Shown: positions 1-11,536 of the stretch, piece after piece
How the letters are laid out: each line of letters begins with the position of its first letter
How positions within the stretch are numbered: the stretch's first letter is position 1
DNA from: Histomonas meleagridis
Taxonomy: Eukaryota > Parabasalia > Tritrichomonadida > Dientamoebidae
Direction: 5' to 3'
DNA length: 64,000 bases
Assembly (NCBI GenBank): GCA_020186115.1
Contig: WSYJ01000060.1
Span: 124,001-188,000 of the forward strand
The notes under the pieces: generated by a model
Told to the model about the DNA's origin: nothing
Seen by the model: the letters and a program-made list of their open reading frames with translations, nothing else
Databases searched by the model: none
Program-made: the position numbers and the translations under genes

Positions 1-985
1 TTAAATCTGCTTTTGGTAAACTTATTTCTTTGATTAAATCAATTCCATCTTCAAAAGTTTGAATAGATGAAAAATTAAAAACACACTCAGGACTTGGAGA
101 AGGTTCGAAAGATTCATATCTTTGTTCATTAGGAAGTATTAAGTCATGATTTTGTGATTCAATTTTCCCAATTATATCTCCTGGTAATGTTTGAAAAAAA
201 GAAATAATTTTGTTGGTTTCAAGAAAAGGTAAAATGTTTTCGAAGATAATAAATGCTTCATTTTGTAATTTATGTAAAAATGATTGAATAACTTCAAATG
301 AATGTCGAATGATTTTTGGTGTTATATATTCTTTTTTATTCATACAAAGAATTGATATTAATAAGCCTAAATCATTCGCATTTGATTTATGTCTTAACCC
401 TCCTTCTTCCTTAATTAATAATTCTAAATATATCGGAAGATATGATGCAATTTCTGGTGTAACTGATGGATTCGCAAAAAAATAATTTGTAAATGACGAA
501 TAAATTGAGGAAAATAATTGCTTGGTAAATGATTGGGAAATAATATAAAAAATGTCAGTGAATGCCATGTTAACCATGTCTTGAAATTCATGATTTGAAA
601 TGAATGTAAATGCTGGAAATAATGAATCGATACCTTCCGGAGTGGTGGTAATTTCGTATTGAACTAAAAATGCTATATATTGATAGAGTACAAAAAAACC
701 TAAATAATTGTTAACAATTGGATCTTTTAAATCTGCTTTTGGAATCTCGCTTAAAGAAAATGTGTCAAGTGATAAATAAATTCCTAATTTGGATATTAAT
801 TCAAAAACAGATTTTGCATCTTTAGGAATTGATTTAATTTGTTGACTATTTAATAATTTGATTTGGATATTTTTGAGAGACTGAAATTTTGAAAGACGTG
901 AAATAGCATCTTTGGTTTGTAGATTTGCATGACACGATAAAATAGAATATACAATTTTTTTTCGTTCTGGATGAGATGGATCCAT
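1..985 (-). CDS. Unknown helical protein, 3' end cut by window edge
   Basis: The minus frame is open from an ATG at 985 to the window edge, about 328 codons with no stop, so the C-terminus lies outside. It begins MDPSHPERKKIVYSILS. The product is rich in Leu, Ile, Phe and Ser, with no signal peptide, clear membrane segment or motif I recognise. The spacing of hydrophobic residues suggests an all-helical, possibly solenoid protein; that is inference. The phrase PKADL occurs twice (near residues 90 and 323). It is transcribed divergently from fimbrin, sharing a 561-bp gap. A short CG-containing stretch (TTGAACGGCC) lies just upstream of the ATG. Function unknown. Confidence 0.75.
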   Translation of the reverse strand, partial: MDPSHPERKKIVYSILSCHANLQTKDAISRLSKFQSLKNIQIKLLNSQQIKSIPKDAKSVFELISKLGIYLSLDTFSLSEIPKADLKDPIVNNYLGFFVLYQYIAFLVQYEITTTPEGIDSLFPAFTFISNHEFQDMVNMAFTDIFYIISQSFTKQLFSSIYSSFTNYFFANPSVTPEIASYLPIYLELLIKEEGGLRHKSNANDLGLLISILCMNKKEYITPKIIRHSFEVIQSFLHKLQNEAFIIFENILPFLETNKIISFFQTLPGDIIGKIESQNHDLILPNEQRYESFEPSPSPECVFNFSSIQTFEDGIDLIKEISLPKADL

Positions 986-1546
986 CTGGCCGTTCAATAG
1001 TTTACATTTTTTTTAACGTGTTTTTCGTAAAAAGCCAGAATTCATTTTATTTGTTACAAAATCATAAAATAAGAATGAAAAAACTAAAAATAAGTCATAA
1101 CCAAATTCAACAGCATCAACCTCAAATATAATTTTACATAATTACATTAATTTTCTAAAAATATTTTTTTGGTTTTTTAATTGCTTTCATAGTTAACAAG
1201 ACATTTGCAATAAGTTAACATGAAATATATCTTTTTATAGATATTTTTATTATTTTATTAGCTTTTTAGAATTTCATCCACACAAGACTTCGATTGGGGC
1301 ACCCTTCGATAGCCGTTATCGGTGATTTCACTTTTCATTGAGTTTTCGGTTTTTTGAATGGTTTCAGTGATCAAATGTCTTTGATGATAAAATACATTTA
1401 TCTTTAAATTGTAATAATATTATATTGATATTTTAGATTATTTTATTACCAAACTATACTTAAGATTAAATATTAAATATTTTCATATTATTTAATTTAT
1501 ATAAGAAAATATTACTGTTTTATTAATTATCCATAAAAGGGACAAA
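986..1546. promoter_or_regulatory. Divergent intergenic region
   Basis: This 561-bp AT-rich gap separates two divergent genes and should carry both promoters. A more GC-rich island at about 1287-1345 contains AGCCGTTATCGGTGATTTCACTTTT, shown here only by position and its CCGTT and TTCACTTTT parts, both of which recur upstream of other genes in the window. No coding sequence is visible. Confidence 0.35.
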
Positions 1547-3427
1547 ATGAACTATTTAAAAACACTTCACTTAACACATTATATGCCTGTTAACGCAAAC
1601 GAGTACATCCCAAAGTACCCACAACTCACACCTGATGAAATTCTCATGTATTCCCAGCACTTCAACAGCCTTGATGCTGATGATTCTGGAAAATTAGGAA
1701 TCACCGAAATCATGGCCCTCTTCAAGTCTATTCAAGTTCCAGCTACACGTGATGAAGTTAAGAAGTACATCGAAGAAGTAGATATCGATGGTGATGGCCT
1801 TATTGACTTTGGTGAATTCCTTACAATCTTCATCAAAGAAAAGGAAAGTGGTGCAGCATCCAAACTTAGTGAAGGTCTTAAGAAGCAACAAAACCTTATC
1901 AAGGCAGCTGGTGCCCGTGGTGAACACGCTTATCCACAAGAAGAAGTCACTGGTTTTGTTAACTATCTTAACCAAGAACTTGGTGAAGATCCAGCCCTTC
2001 AACACATCCTCCCAATTGATCCAGAAGGTGATGCTCTCTTCACAGCCGTTCAAGATGGTATCCTTATGTGCAAGCTTGTTAACCTTGCTGCTCCAGACAC
2101 AATCCATGACAAAGTTATTGCTCTTCCACCAAAACTTAACCAATACAAGATCCTTGAAAACTGTACACTTGCCATCAACTCCGCCAAGTCCATTGGTATG
2201 TCAACAGTTAACATTGGTCCACACGATATCCGCGAAGGTGTTCCACATCTTGTTCTTGGTCTTACATGGCAACTTATCCGTGAATCACTTCTCAAGGATA
2301 TCCAACTTACAGTTCACCCAGAACTTTTCCGTCTTCTTAAGCCAGGAGAAACAATCGAAGATCTCCTCAAACTTAAGCCAGAAGAAATTCTTCTTCGTTG
2401 GTTGAACTATCATCTTGAAAATGCTGGAAGCCAACGTCGTGCAACCAACTTCACAAAGGATCTTTCTGATTCTGAAATCCTTACCACAGTTCTCAAGCAA
2501 ATCGCACCAGAATGCTGCACAATGGCCCCAATGCGCGAGAGCGATCTTTCCGAACGTGCCGAATTAATGCTCCAAGAAGCCGACAAGATCGAATGCCGCA
2601 AGTTCGTTACACCACGTGAAATTGTCCGTGGCCATCCAAAGCTTAACCTTGCATTTGTTGCTAACATCTTCAACACACGTCCAGGACTTGAGCCATTATC
2701 CGAAGCCGAACTCGCACAACTCGATGAAGCATTATTCGCTGCACAAGGCACACGTATCGAACGTCAATTCTGCCTCTGGATGAACTCATGCGGCGTTGAT
2801 CCGTTCGTTTCCAACCTCGCTGATGGCGTCAAGGACGGACTTGTCTTACTCCAAATGCTTGACAAGCTCGAGCCAGGATGCGTCAACTGGAAGCAAGTCA
2901 GTACACAAAAGATGAACAAGTTCAAGGCAGTCCAGAACAACGACTATGTTGTCAAGATCTGCAAGGACACACTCGGCTTATCACTTGTCAACATCTCCGG
3001 CGCAGATATCAATGATGGAAACACTAAATTGATCTTAGCCGTCATGTGGCAAATGATGAGATACGACTACTTGAAGACATTCAAGAAGCTCGGCGGCGGC
3101 GCTAAGATCAAGGATGAGCAAATCGTCGCATGGGCCAACGAGAAGACAGCCGGCAAATGCGAAATCAAGTCGTTCAAGGACGATGCAATCTCGGACTCTA
3201 AGCCAATCTTGACACTCATCGACGTCCTCAAGCCAGAGACAGTCGACTGGTCAATCTACGACAGCTCAGGCGAACCAGAGATGATGGCACGTAACGCGAA
3301 GTACGTATTGTCAATGGTCCGTAAGTTCGGTGGCACCGTTTATGCACTCCCAGAAGATATCGTTGAACATGTTCCTGAAATGGTTATGACTGTTTACGCA
3401 TCATTAATGGCTATTGCTGAACAGTAA
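1547..3427 (+). CDS. Fimbrin/plastin-type actin-bundling protein
   Basis: The 626-residue product has the full fimbrin layout. Two EF-hands come first (DADDSGKLGITE near residue 43 and DIDGDGLIDFGE near 79). Four calponin-homology domains follow, in two actin-binding modules: about 127-250 and 275-385, then 400-510 and 525-626. Length and order match the family (about 600-650 residues). Fimbrins cross-link F-actin in the cytoplasm, with Ca2+ modulation through the EF-hands, both of which keep their acidic ligand residues here. Translation may start at this ATG or at Met13. Codon use is uneven: C- and G-ending codons dominate at roughly 2500-3300, while both ends favour A/T-ending codons. Family assignment is secure. 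Confidence 0.93.
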   Translation: MNYLKTLHLTHYMPVNANEYIPKYPQLTPDEILMYSQHFNSLDADDSGKLGITEIMALFKSIQVPATRDEVKKYIEEVDIDGDGLIDFGEFLTIFIKEKESGAASKLSEGLKKQQNLIKAAGARGEHAYPQEEVTGFVNYLNQELGEDPALQHILPIDPEGDALFTAVQDGILMCKLVNLAAPDTIHDKVIALPPKLNQYKILENCTLAINSAKSIGMSTVNIGPHDIREGVPHLVLGLTWQLIRESLLKDIQLTVHPELFRLLKPGETIEDLLKLKPEEILLRWLNYHLENAGSQRRATNFTKDLSDSEILTTVLKQIAPECCTMAPMRESDLSERAELMLQEADKIECRKFVTPREIVRGHPKLNLAFVANIFNTRPGLEPLSEAELAQLDEALFAAQGTRIERQFCLWMNSCGVDPFVSNLADGVKDGLVLLQMLDKLEPGCVNWKQVSTQKMNKFKAVQNNDYVVKICKDTLGLSLVNISGADINDGNTKLILAVMWQMMRYDYLKTFKKLGGGAKIKDEQIVAWANEKTAGKCEIKSFKDDAISDSKPILTLIDVLKPETVDWSIYDSSGEPEMMARNAKYVLSMVRKFGGTVYALPEDIVEHVPEMVMTVYASLMAIAEQ

Positions 3428-3648
3428 GTAAACAAAATCATGATTTGAATTCGATATAAAAATGACGTTAACATTAAAAGGGTTAGAACCCGCTTAATTT
3501 TCAATGGGAATTCAATCTTTGTGTTAAAAAATATCTGTTGAATTCAATTTCGGCTTTTTGTGGGCGTGGTGAAAAAAATTCGTTATTTCGGACTCCGAAT
3601 TTGTGGCGGGATGCGAATAAACTATTGAACCCGCAATCTCGTTGCAAA

Positions 3649-6600
3649 ATGGCTTTGGTTGCGCGTGTTTTAGGGAGCCCTGGTGCAATGCCTGGACCAG
3701 GTTCTTATGATACACCTAAACTTTCTGCTTATAAACCAAGAAGCCCAGAGTTCACATTAAAAAGTAGGCACGAGACAAATTCAGAAATAATTGCAGCGCC
3801 TTATCAAGATGTTGGTTCAACTATTGGTCAAGGACCTAAAATTACGATGTCATCACGACATAAGATGAAAGAATTTGAAGACACGCCAGGACCTAATTAT
3901 GTTCCGCCACCACTTGGAGCGGATGCACCTAAAGCAACAATTACATCACGACATTCAGAAACACGTGATTCACGACTTGATAATCCAGGTCCAGGAGCAT
4001 ATAACATTCAACCTAAATTTGCTAATGATGCCAATAAATTTACAATGCATTCACGAACTAATACAGGTGAAGTTGATTCGTGTTCACCAGGTCCAGGTGC
4101 ATATATGCCTAATATTGATGCAGTCAAGAAACGAGCACCATCAGCATCAATGCATATTCGACCAAAGGATCAAGATATTTCAGTTACACCAGGACCATCA
4201 GATTATGTAGTATCACGAGATTTAGGGAGGTAAATCGAGTACTATTGGATGTAAAACAAAAGACAGAGATATTTCAGTTACACCAGGACCAGCAGATTAT
4301 TCACCGAATGATAACAAACCTAAATCACCACAATTTACAATGAAAGGACGACATGAAACTAAACAAGAAGTTATTGCAGCACCATATCGTGATATTGGTT
4401 CAACTATTGGTCAAGGACCTAAAATTACGATGTCATCACGACATAAGATGAAAGAATTTGAAGACACGCCAGGACCCTAATTATGTTCCGCCACCACTTG
4501 GCGCAGATGCACCTAAAGCAACAATTACATCACGACATTCAGAAACACGTGATTCACGACTTGATAATCCAGGTCCAGGAGCATATAACATTCAACCTAA
4601 ATTTGCTAATGATGCCAATAAATTTACAATGCATTCACGAACTAATACAGGTGAAGTTGATTCGTGTTCACCAGGTCCAGGTGCATATATGCCTAATATT
4701 GATGCAGTCAAGAAACGAGCACCATCAGCATCAATGCATATTCGACCAAAGGATCAAGATATTTCAGTTACACCAGGACCATCAGATTATGTAGTATCAC
4801 GAGATTTAGGGAGGTAAATCGAGTACTATTGGATGTAAAACAAAAGACAGAGATATTTCAGTTACACCAGGACCAGCAGATTATTCACCGAATGATAACA
4901 AACCTAAATCACCACAATTTACAATGAAAGGACGACATGAAACTAAACAAGAAGTTATTGCAGCACCATATCGTGATATTGGTTCAACTATTGGTCAAGG
5001 ACCTAAAATTACGATGTCATCACGACATAAGATGAAAGAATTTGAAGACACGCCAGGACCTAATTATGTTCCCGCCACCACTTGGCGCAGATGCACCTAA
5101 AGCAACAATTACATCACGACATTCAGAAACACGTGATTCACGACTTGATAATCCAGGTCCAGGAGCATATAACATTCAACCTAAATTTGCTAATGATGCC
5201 AATAAATTTACAATGCATTCACGAACTAATACAGGTGAAGTTGATTCGTGTTCACCAGGTCCAGGTGCATATATGCCTAATATTGATGCAGTCAAGAAAC
5301 GAGCACCATCAGCATCAATGCATATTCGACCAAAGGATCAAGATATTTCAGTTACACCAGGACCATCAGATTATGTAGTATCACGAGATTTAGGGAGGTA
5401 AATCGAGTACTATTGGATGTAAAACAAAAGACAGAGATATTTCAGTTACACCAGGACCAGCAGATTATTCACCGAATGATAACAAACCTAAATCACCACA
5501 ATTTACAATGAAAGGACGACATGAAACTAAACAAGAAGTTATTGCAGCACCATATCGTGATATTGGTTCAACTATTGGTCAAGGACCTAAAAATTACGAT
5601 GTCATCACGACATAAGATGAAAGAATTTGAAGACACGCCAGGACCTAATTATGTTCCGCCACCACTTGGCGCAGATGCACCTAAAGCAACAATTACATCA
5701 CGACATTCAGAAACACGTGATTCACGACTTGATAATCCAGGTCCAGGAGCATATAACATTCAACCTAAATTTGCTAATGATGCCAATAAATTTACAATGC
5801 ATTCACGAACTAATACAGGTGAAGTTGATTCGTGTTCACCAGGTCCAGGTGCATATATGCCTAATATTGATGCAGTCAAGAAACGAGCACCATCAGCATC
5901 AATGCATATTCGACCAAAGGATCAAGATATTTCAGTTACACCAGGACCATCAGATTATGTAGTATCACGAGATTTAGGGAGGTAAATCGAGTACTATTGG
6001 ATGTAAAACAAAAGACAGAGATATTTCAGTTACACCAGGACCAGCAGATTATTCACCGAATGATAACAAACCTAAATCACCACAATTTACAATGAAAGGA
6101 CGACATGAAACTAAACAAGAAGTTATTGCAGCACCATATCGTGATATTGGTTCAACTATTGGTCAAGGACCTAAAATTACGATGTCATCACGACATAAGA
6201 TGAAAGAATTTGAAGACACGCCAGGACCTAATTATGTTCCGCCACCACTTGGCGCAGATGCACCTAAAGCAACAATTACATCACGACATTCAGAAACACG
6301 TGATTCACGACTTGATAATCCAGGTCCAGGAGCATATAACATTCAACCTAAATTTGCTAATGATGCCAATAAATTTACAATGCATTCACGAACTAATACA
6401 GGTGAAGTTGATTCGTGTTCACCAGGTCCAGGTGCATATATGCCTAATATTGATGCAGTCAAGAAACGAGCACCATCAGCATCAATGCATATTCGACCAA
6501 AGGATCAAGATATTTCAGTTACACCAGGACCATCAGATTATGTAGTATCACGAGATTTAGGAGGTAAATCGAGTACTATTGGATGTAAAACAAAAAGACA

Positions 6601-8359
6601 GAGATATTTCAGTTACACCAGGACCAGCAGATTATTCACCGAATGATAACAAACCTAAATCACCACAATTTACAATGAAAGGACGACATGAAACTAAACA
6701 AGAAGTTATTGCAGCACCATATCGTGATATTGGTTCAACTATTGGTCAAGGACCTAAAATTACGATGTCATCACGACATAAGATGAAAGAATTTGAAGAC
6801 ACGCCAGGACCCTAATTATGTTCCGCCACCACTTGGCGCAGATGCACCTAAAGCAACAATTACATCACGACATTCAGAAACACGTGATTCACGACTTGAT
6901 AATCCAGGTCCAGGAGCATATAACATTCAACCTAAATTTGCTAATGATGCCAATAAATTTACTATGCATTCACGAACTAATACAGGTGAAGTTGATTCGT
7001 GTTCACCAGGTCCAGGTGCATATATGCCTAATATTGATGCAGTCAAGAAACGAGCACCATCAGCATCAATGCATATTCGACCAAAGGATCAAGATATTTC
7101 AGTTACACCAGGACCATCAGATTATGTAGTATCACGAGATTTAGGAGGTAAATCGAGTACTATTGGATGTAAAACAAAAGACAGAGATATTTCAGTTACA
7201 CCAGGACCAGCAGATTATTCACCGAATGATAACAAACCTAAATCACCACAATTTACAATGAAAGGACGACATGAAACTAAACAAGAAGTTATTGCAGCAC
7301 CATATCGTGATATTGGTTCAACTATTGGTCAAGGACCTAAAATTACGATGTCATCACGACATAAGATGAAAGAATTTGAAGACACGCCAGGACCTAATTA
7401 TGTTCCGCCACCACTTGGCGCAGATGCACCTAAAGCAACAATTACATCACGACATTCAGAAACACGTGATTCACGACTTGATAATCCAGGTCCAGGAGCA
7501 TATAACATTCAACCTAAATTTGCTAATGATGCCAATAAATTTACAATGCATTCACGAACTAATACAGGTGAAGTTGATTCGTGTTCACCAGGTCCAGGTG
7601 CATATATGCCTAATATTGATGCAGTCAAGAAACGAGCACCTTCTGCTAGTATGCATATTCGACCAAAGGATCAAGATATTTCAGTTACACCAGGACCATC
7701 AGATTATGTAGTATCACGAGATTTAGGAGGTAAATCGAGTACTATTGGATGTAAAACAAAAGACAGAGATATTTCAGTTACACCAGGACCAGCAGATTAT
7801 TCACCGAATGATAACAAACCTAAATCACCACAATTTACAATGAAAGGACGACATGAAACTAAACAAGAAGTTATTGCAGCACCATATCGTGATATTGGTT
7901 CAACTATTGGTCAAGGACCTAAAATTACGATGTCATCACGACATAAGATGAAAGAATTTGAAGACACGCCAGGACCCTAATTATGTTCCGCCACCACTTG
8001 GCGCAGATGCACCTAAAGCAACAATTACATCACGACATTCAGAAACACGTGATTCACGACTTGATAATCCAGGTCCAGGAGCATATAACATTCAACCTAA
8101 ATTTGCTAATGATGCCAATAAATTTACAATGCATTCACGAACTAATACAGGTGAAGTTGATTCGTGTTCACCAGGTCCAGGAGCATATATGCCTAATATT
8201 GATGCAGTCAAGAAACGAGCACCTTCTGCTAGTATGCATATTCGACCTAAAGATAAAGGATCAGAAGAAACCCCAGGTTATGTGGCTTTACCATCAACAC
8301 TTCAAGGACCATATTGGACGATTAAAGGTCGTGAAAATTTGGACCTCATTCCAGTTTAA
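3649..8359 (+). CDS. STPGR (sperm-tail PG-rich repeat) protein, interrupted by ten +1 homopolymer insertions
   Basis: Starting at ATG 3649 (MALVARVLGSPGAMPGPGSY), the product is built from PGPxxY motifs: TPGPNY, NPGPGAY, SPGPGAY, TPGPSDY and TPGPADY, five per 194-residue unit. This is the sperm-tail PG-rich repeat (ODF3/SHIPPO) signature of axonemal and microtubule-associated proteins, which fits a flagellate. As given, the frame breaks repeatedly. Every break is one extra base in a homopolymer: GGG for GG in TTAGGAGG (near 4225, 4809, 5393, 5977), CCC for CC in GGACCTAA (near 4476, 6811, 7977), an extra C near 5071, and an extra A near 5591 and 6594. The span is 4,711 nt; minus ten it is 4,701, or 1,566 codons plus TAA. 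I read this as one gene with unpolished sequence errors, though true decay is possible. A longer frame opens at 3538, but its first 37 codons look non-coding. Confidence 0.8.
3813..8247 (+). repeat. Tandem array of 582-bp (194-codon) coding repeats, about 7.6 copies
   Basis: The landmark GAGATTTAGG recurs at 4217, 4801, 5385, 5969, 6552, 7136 and 7718, giving spacings of 584, 584, 584, 583, 584 and 582. The true unit is 582 bp and the excess equals the single-base insertions in each unit. Internal units are nearly identical. The ends diverge first: the first unit has a different N-terminal half (MPGPGSYDTPKL region), and the last two share a synonymous block (CCTTCTGCTAGT for CCATCAGCATCA). 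This is typical of homogenisation by unequal exchange, and copy number may be collapsed or variable. Confidence 0.93.
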
Positions 8360-9137
8360 TTTGGATTTTTTTTTCCTATATTTTTTTAACCAATTTGTTT
8401 ATAAGGTATATGATACCATTTATAATAAATTAAAAATAACAAAAATCAATATATTTTGTTTTCAAATTTGTTTTTATTTATACAAAAATTTATAAATTGA
8501 AAAATTATCCTCGTTTTCAAGGTTTAAAACAAAAGTTATTTTATGATTCCGTTGATAATAAATTTTGATATTATTAAATGAATTTTTTCAAATATTGTAA
8601 AAAATATTTGGAATCAAGTTTATCATTACTATTCTTTTTTCGTTCTATTTCAAAAGTAAAGAACCTTAAAAAAAGGTGAAATTATTTTGGTCTATTGTTT
8701 ACGAACAAAAAGAGTTAGCCCAGAACAATCCACTTATTCGAACCCAATTAATTGTTGTTAATTGCATTGAAATTTGTGATAAAAAAGTATGATGAAACAA
8801 TTATATAATCGTTATTTTGAATGAACACCCCCCATTTAAAGGGTTCGTTAGTTGGTACGAACAAAAATCCATAGAAATATTGAACTGAAAGTTATCAAAC
8901 GTTCATCAATATTGGAGGTTATCACCTATTCAATTTTGATCGCTATTCAAAATTAGTTTTCTCCGTAATAACGATAAGCATGCTCAGAATCGGTTTGGGT
9001 ACAGAGAATTTTGAATGGTGATCGCACATGCGGTGTTTTCAGATAAATTTTTCTGGTGCGCCTGCTCTGAATTTTGAATCGCATTCAATTTTCTATCCAA
9101 AGCGTATTTTGACAGTTACTTATCATTTGATACATTC
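8360..9137. other. Intergenic, no gene seen
   Basis: The first 300 bases are very AT-rich and probably hold the 3' end of the STPGR transcript. At 9122 TCATTTG, sixteen bases before the Myb ATG, resembles a trichomonad initiator. I see no coding sequence or RNA gene. Confidence 0.4.
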
Positions 9138-9605
9138 ATGACCCAAAACATCAGCCAAAATCAAACGGCACAACTCCCTGGAATAACAGAATTACCTTTG
9201 TCAAACGTAGATATTGCTTTCTTTCGTAATGGAGAAAAAGCAATTCAACAAATCCTTCAATCAAAAGTAAAAGGTTCATGGTCACCAGAAGAAGATGAAT
9301 TACTAAAAGCAGCAGTTTCAAAAAGTCAGCCAATATTATGGGAAGTTGTTGCTGAATCAGTACCAGGAAGAACAGCTATTCAATGTAAAGAAAGATGGGT
9401 ATATCGCCTTTCTCCAGACGTGAAGAAAACAAGATTTGAAAGGTGGGAAGATGAATTAATCATTAGAGAAAGGAAACGAGTGGGAAATCATTGGACATTA
9501 ATATCCAATTTATTACCAGGCCGCACATCACAATCTGTCAAAAATAGATGGTATTCTGTTCTTAGAAACAGAGTTCCTGTCGCAGAGGAGAGAGCGATAT
9601 ATTAA
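9138..9605 (+). CDS. R2R3 Myb DNA-binding protein
   Basis: The 155-residue protein carries two Myb/SANT repeats. The first runs about residues 50-97 (GSWSPEEDELLKAAV, ending CKERWVYRL), the second about 101-150 (RFERWEDELIIRERK, ending VKNRWYSVLRNR). The spaced Trp residues are kept, with the usual variation at the first Trp of repeat 2. Short R2R3 Myb proteins are a large trichomonad family, and some bind core promoter elements in Trichomonas vaginalis. It is expected in the nucleus as a sequence-specific DNA-binding factor. The start is supported by a TCATTTG initiator-like site 16 nt upstream. Which genes it regulates cannot be read from the sequence. Confidence 0.92.
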   Translation: MTQNISQNQTAQLPGITELPLSNVDIAFFRNGEKAIQQILQSKVKGSWSPEEDELLKAAVSKSQPILWEVVAESVPGRTAIQCKERWVYRLSPDVKKTRFERWEDELIIRERKRVGNHWTLISNLLPGRTSQSVKNRWYSVLRNRVPVAEERAIY

Positions 9606-10231
9606 GAAGATAGTTTGGAAACATCGAAAACATGTTTTTTGAAAAAACTGGATTATAATTCAGAAATAAAATAGAAAGTAAAGTTAATAAAATACAATGT
9701 GATTACATGAACAATCTTAATGAATAAGATAAGATAACAACAAAAAACTCATGATTATCACATCATCTTTTCATAAAATTGTATCAATTTTTATCGGGCA
9801 TAATTCAAAATTTAAGGGCATCAACACAAAAATGTTTATAAAAGTGTTTACAACTGTGATCACTGAATTTCTTTTGTTCTTTGTTTTTATTAAAGTTTCC
9901 TTATGTTAATTTTCTCTTTAAAGTGTATGCTCGAAATAAAATATAAAAATCAAAATATGATTTGATCAATGACCCTTATTTAAGATCTTTTGTAAACTAA
10001 CATAATTCTTGATAAATCAAGGAAACTAAGAATATAACAAAAGATTATATTTATCTTTTTTGGTCAATTCCTGTTTTCCAAAGAAAGATATCACAGAAGA
10101 TTATCTTCTATTTGATCTGTACACTTGAAACCGTTACAGACATGACGATTAAAAACAACTGAAAAAGATATGGCAAATGTCGATGTCAAAAACGGTTTGG
10201 TTGGCTAAACTGGCGAACGATAGAAGGGCAA
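9606..10231. other. Intergenic region with Myb-like site
   Basis: AT-rich, with no coding sequence visible. Near its right end AAACGGTTT (10190-10198) is a palindrome-like match to a Myb recognition core, 34 nt before the lectin ATG. Confidence 0.4.
10190..10198 (+). promoter_or_regulatory. Candidate Myb-type promoter element AAACGGTTT
   Basis: AAACGGTTT lies 34 nt upstream of the lectin ATG. The same nonamer lies between the divergent pair at 21059/21165. Related CGGTTTTC sites precede other genes. The match to a Myb core (AACGG) is seen directly; function is inferred. Confidence 0.4.
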
Positions 10232-11536
10232 TTGCAAATGTTTTTCTTTCTTTCACTTGCAAGACTCATCTTCTCTCTATCTTTATCCGACCTCAACCCG
10301 CCTTTTGAAGTAGATAAAGAAGGAAATGTTGGTCATTGGGAATTTGCTGGTTCTGCAGGCGTGAGAGATAATGTTGTGATGCTTGTTCCACCAATCCAAT
10401 ACAACATGGGATGCGCTTGGACTAATGTTCAAATCCCAAGTGGTACATGGTCAATGATTTATAAGTTACGCATTTATGATGGAACAGGTGGTGGCGGTGG
10501 TTTTGGTATATGGTTTGTTGACAAATATGGTGCATACGGAAATATTCATGCAGGTCCACAAAAGTTCAAAGGAATTGGTCTTTCTGGCTCTGTAATTACT
10601 GATGCACGTAATTCACATTCATTAAAACTTAGTTTTTTACAAAACGACGGCACAATAACATATGATCCCGAAAATCTTCCAGATCCAATCGTTTATAAAT
10701 TCAGACGTGCAAATGTTGTTACTATCAAATTCAAATTCAACGGAAAGAATCTTCGTATCTCAATCACTGATACTGATGATGACTTTGACATATTCAATGA
10801 AGAAATCAAAGTTCCATATGAAAAAGGATATATGGGTATTACAGCTAATACAGATGCACACACATGCCGTATTGATCTCCACAGCATTGAATTTATTCTT
10901 GGTGAAGAATCAAAGTCTGTTAATGATGATTTTGTTTCACGTAAAGTACATATTGATGAAAATAATCCCAGCACATATGAACCAGAGATCAAAGGAATCC
11001 TCCGTAATCCTATTTTCAACAAAACAGCCAGAGCTGTTGATGTATATTTTTCACCTAATACACGTAAACCTACTGAAGCAACCGCTGACGAAGTTTTAGA
11101 CATTGTAAGCGAGATGTGCTTTGTCTCTTTCTTTGTTTCATCCTTCAGTGAGCTTAACGACTACATCAGAGGTACACTTGGCCCTTACGCGCAAAAGTGG
11201 CACCGAAGAACCGTTAGAATGGTGGAGAACGTTAAGAAGGCACGCAATGTTTTCGAACTTGCATTTAACTCTACGGATTCAATTGTACGTAATTTGAACT
11301 CTACTATCACTGTTAACTTAGTTAAGACGACACTTAATGTTATTGATCTTACTGAGCTTATGACACAAGAAGCCGAAAAAGATATCGAAGAAGTCGATGA
11401 GGAAATGGCACAAGTATCAAAGACACCAATAACAAAAGTACTCGTAATAATTGCTATTGTAGAGTTCGTGTTGTTAGCATTGTTCCTTTTATTAAGCAGA
11501 AATAAGAATATACAATCAAAGATATTTGGCTTTTAA
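10232..11536 (+). CDS. L-type (legume-like) lectin, ER-Golgi cargo receptor
   Basis: The 434-residue product begins with a signal peptide (MFFFLSLARLIFSLSLS if Met3 is used). A legume-like lectin domain follows at about residues 22-230: HWEFAGSAGVRDNVVMLVPP, then GGGGGFGIWFVDKYG, then the GYMGITANTDAH strand. There is a lumenal stalk and one C-terminal membrane helix near 400-422 (VLVIIAIVEFVLLALFLLL) with a short tail ending KIFGF. This is the ERGIC-53/VIP36 layout. Such proteins bind high-mannose N-glycans on cargo and carry it from ER to Golgi. The FGF terminus could serve as an aromatic ER-exit signal, by analogy with C-terminal FF motifs; that is inference. Confidence 0.88.
   Translation: MQMFFFLSLARLIFSLSLSDLNPPFEVDKEGNVGHWEFAGSAGVRDNVVMLVPPIQYNMGCAWTNVQIPSGTWSMIYKLRIYDGTGGGGGFGIWFVDKYGAYGNIHAGPQKFKGIGLSGSVITDARNSHSLKLSFLQNDGTITYDPENLPDPIVYKFRRANVVTIKFKFNGKNLRISITDTDDDFDIFNEEIKVPYEKGYMGITANTDAHTCRIDLHSIEFILGEESKSVNDDFVSRKVHIDENNPSTYEPEIKGILRNPIFNKTARAVDVYFSPNTRKPTEATADEVLDIVSEMCFVSFFVSSFSELNDYIRGTLGPYAQKWHRRTVRMVENVKKARNVFELAFNSTDSIVRNLNSTITVNLVKTTLNVIDLTELMTQEAEKDIEEVDEEMAQVSKTPITKVLVIIAIVEFVLLALFLLLSRNKNIQSKIFGF

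Noticed and set aside
1694-2751. Minus-strand and alternate-frame ORFs inside the fimbrin gene
   Set aside because: Shadows of a strongly conserved coding sequence.
3875-8495. Repeated 100-170-codon ORFs in a second frame of the STPGR array
   Set aside because: They are the same shifted frame of each 582-bp unit, His/Gln/Leu-rich and without the PGPxxY pattern.
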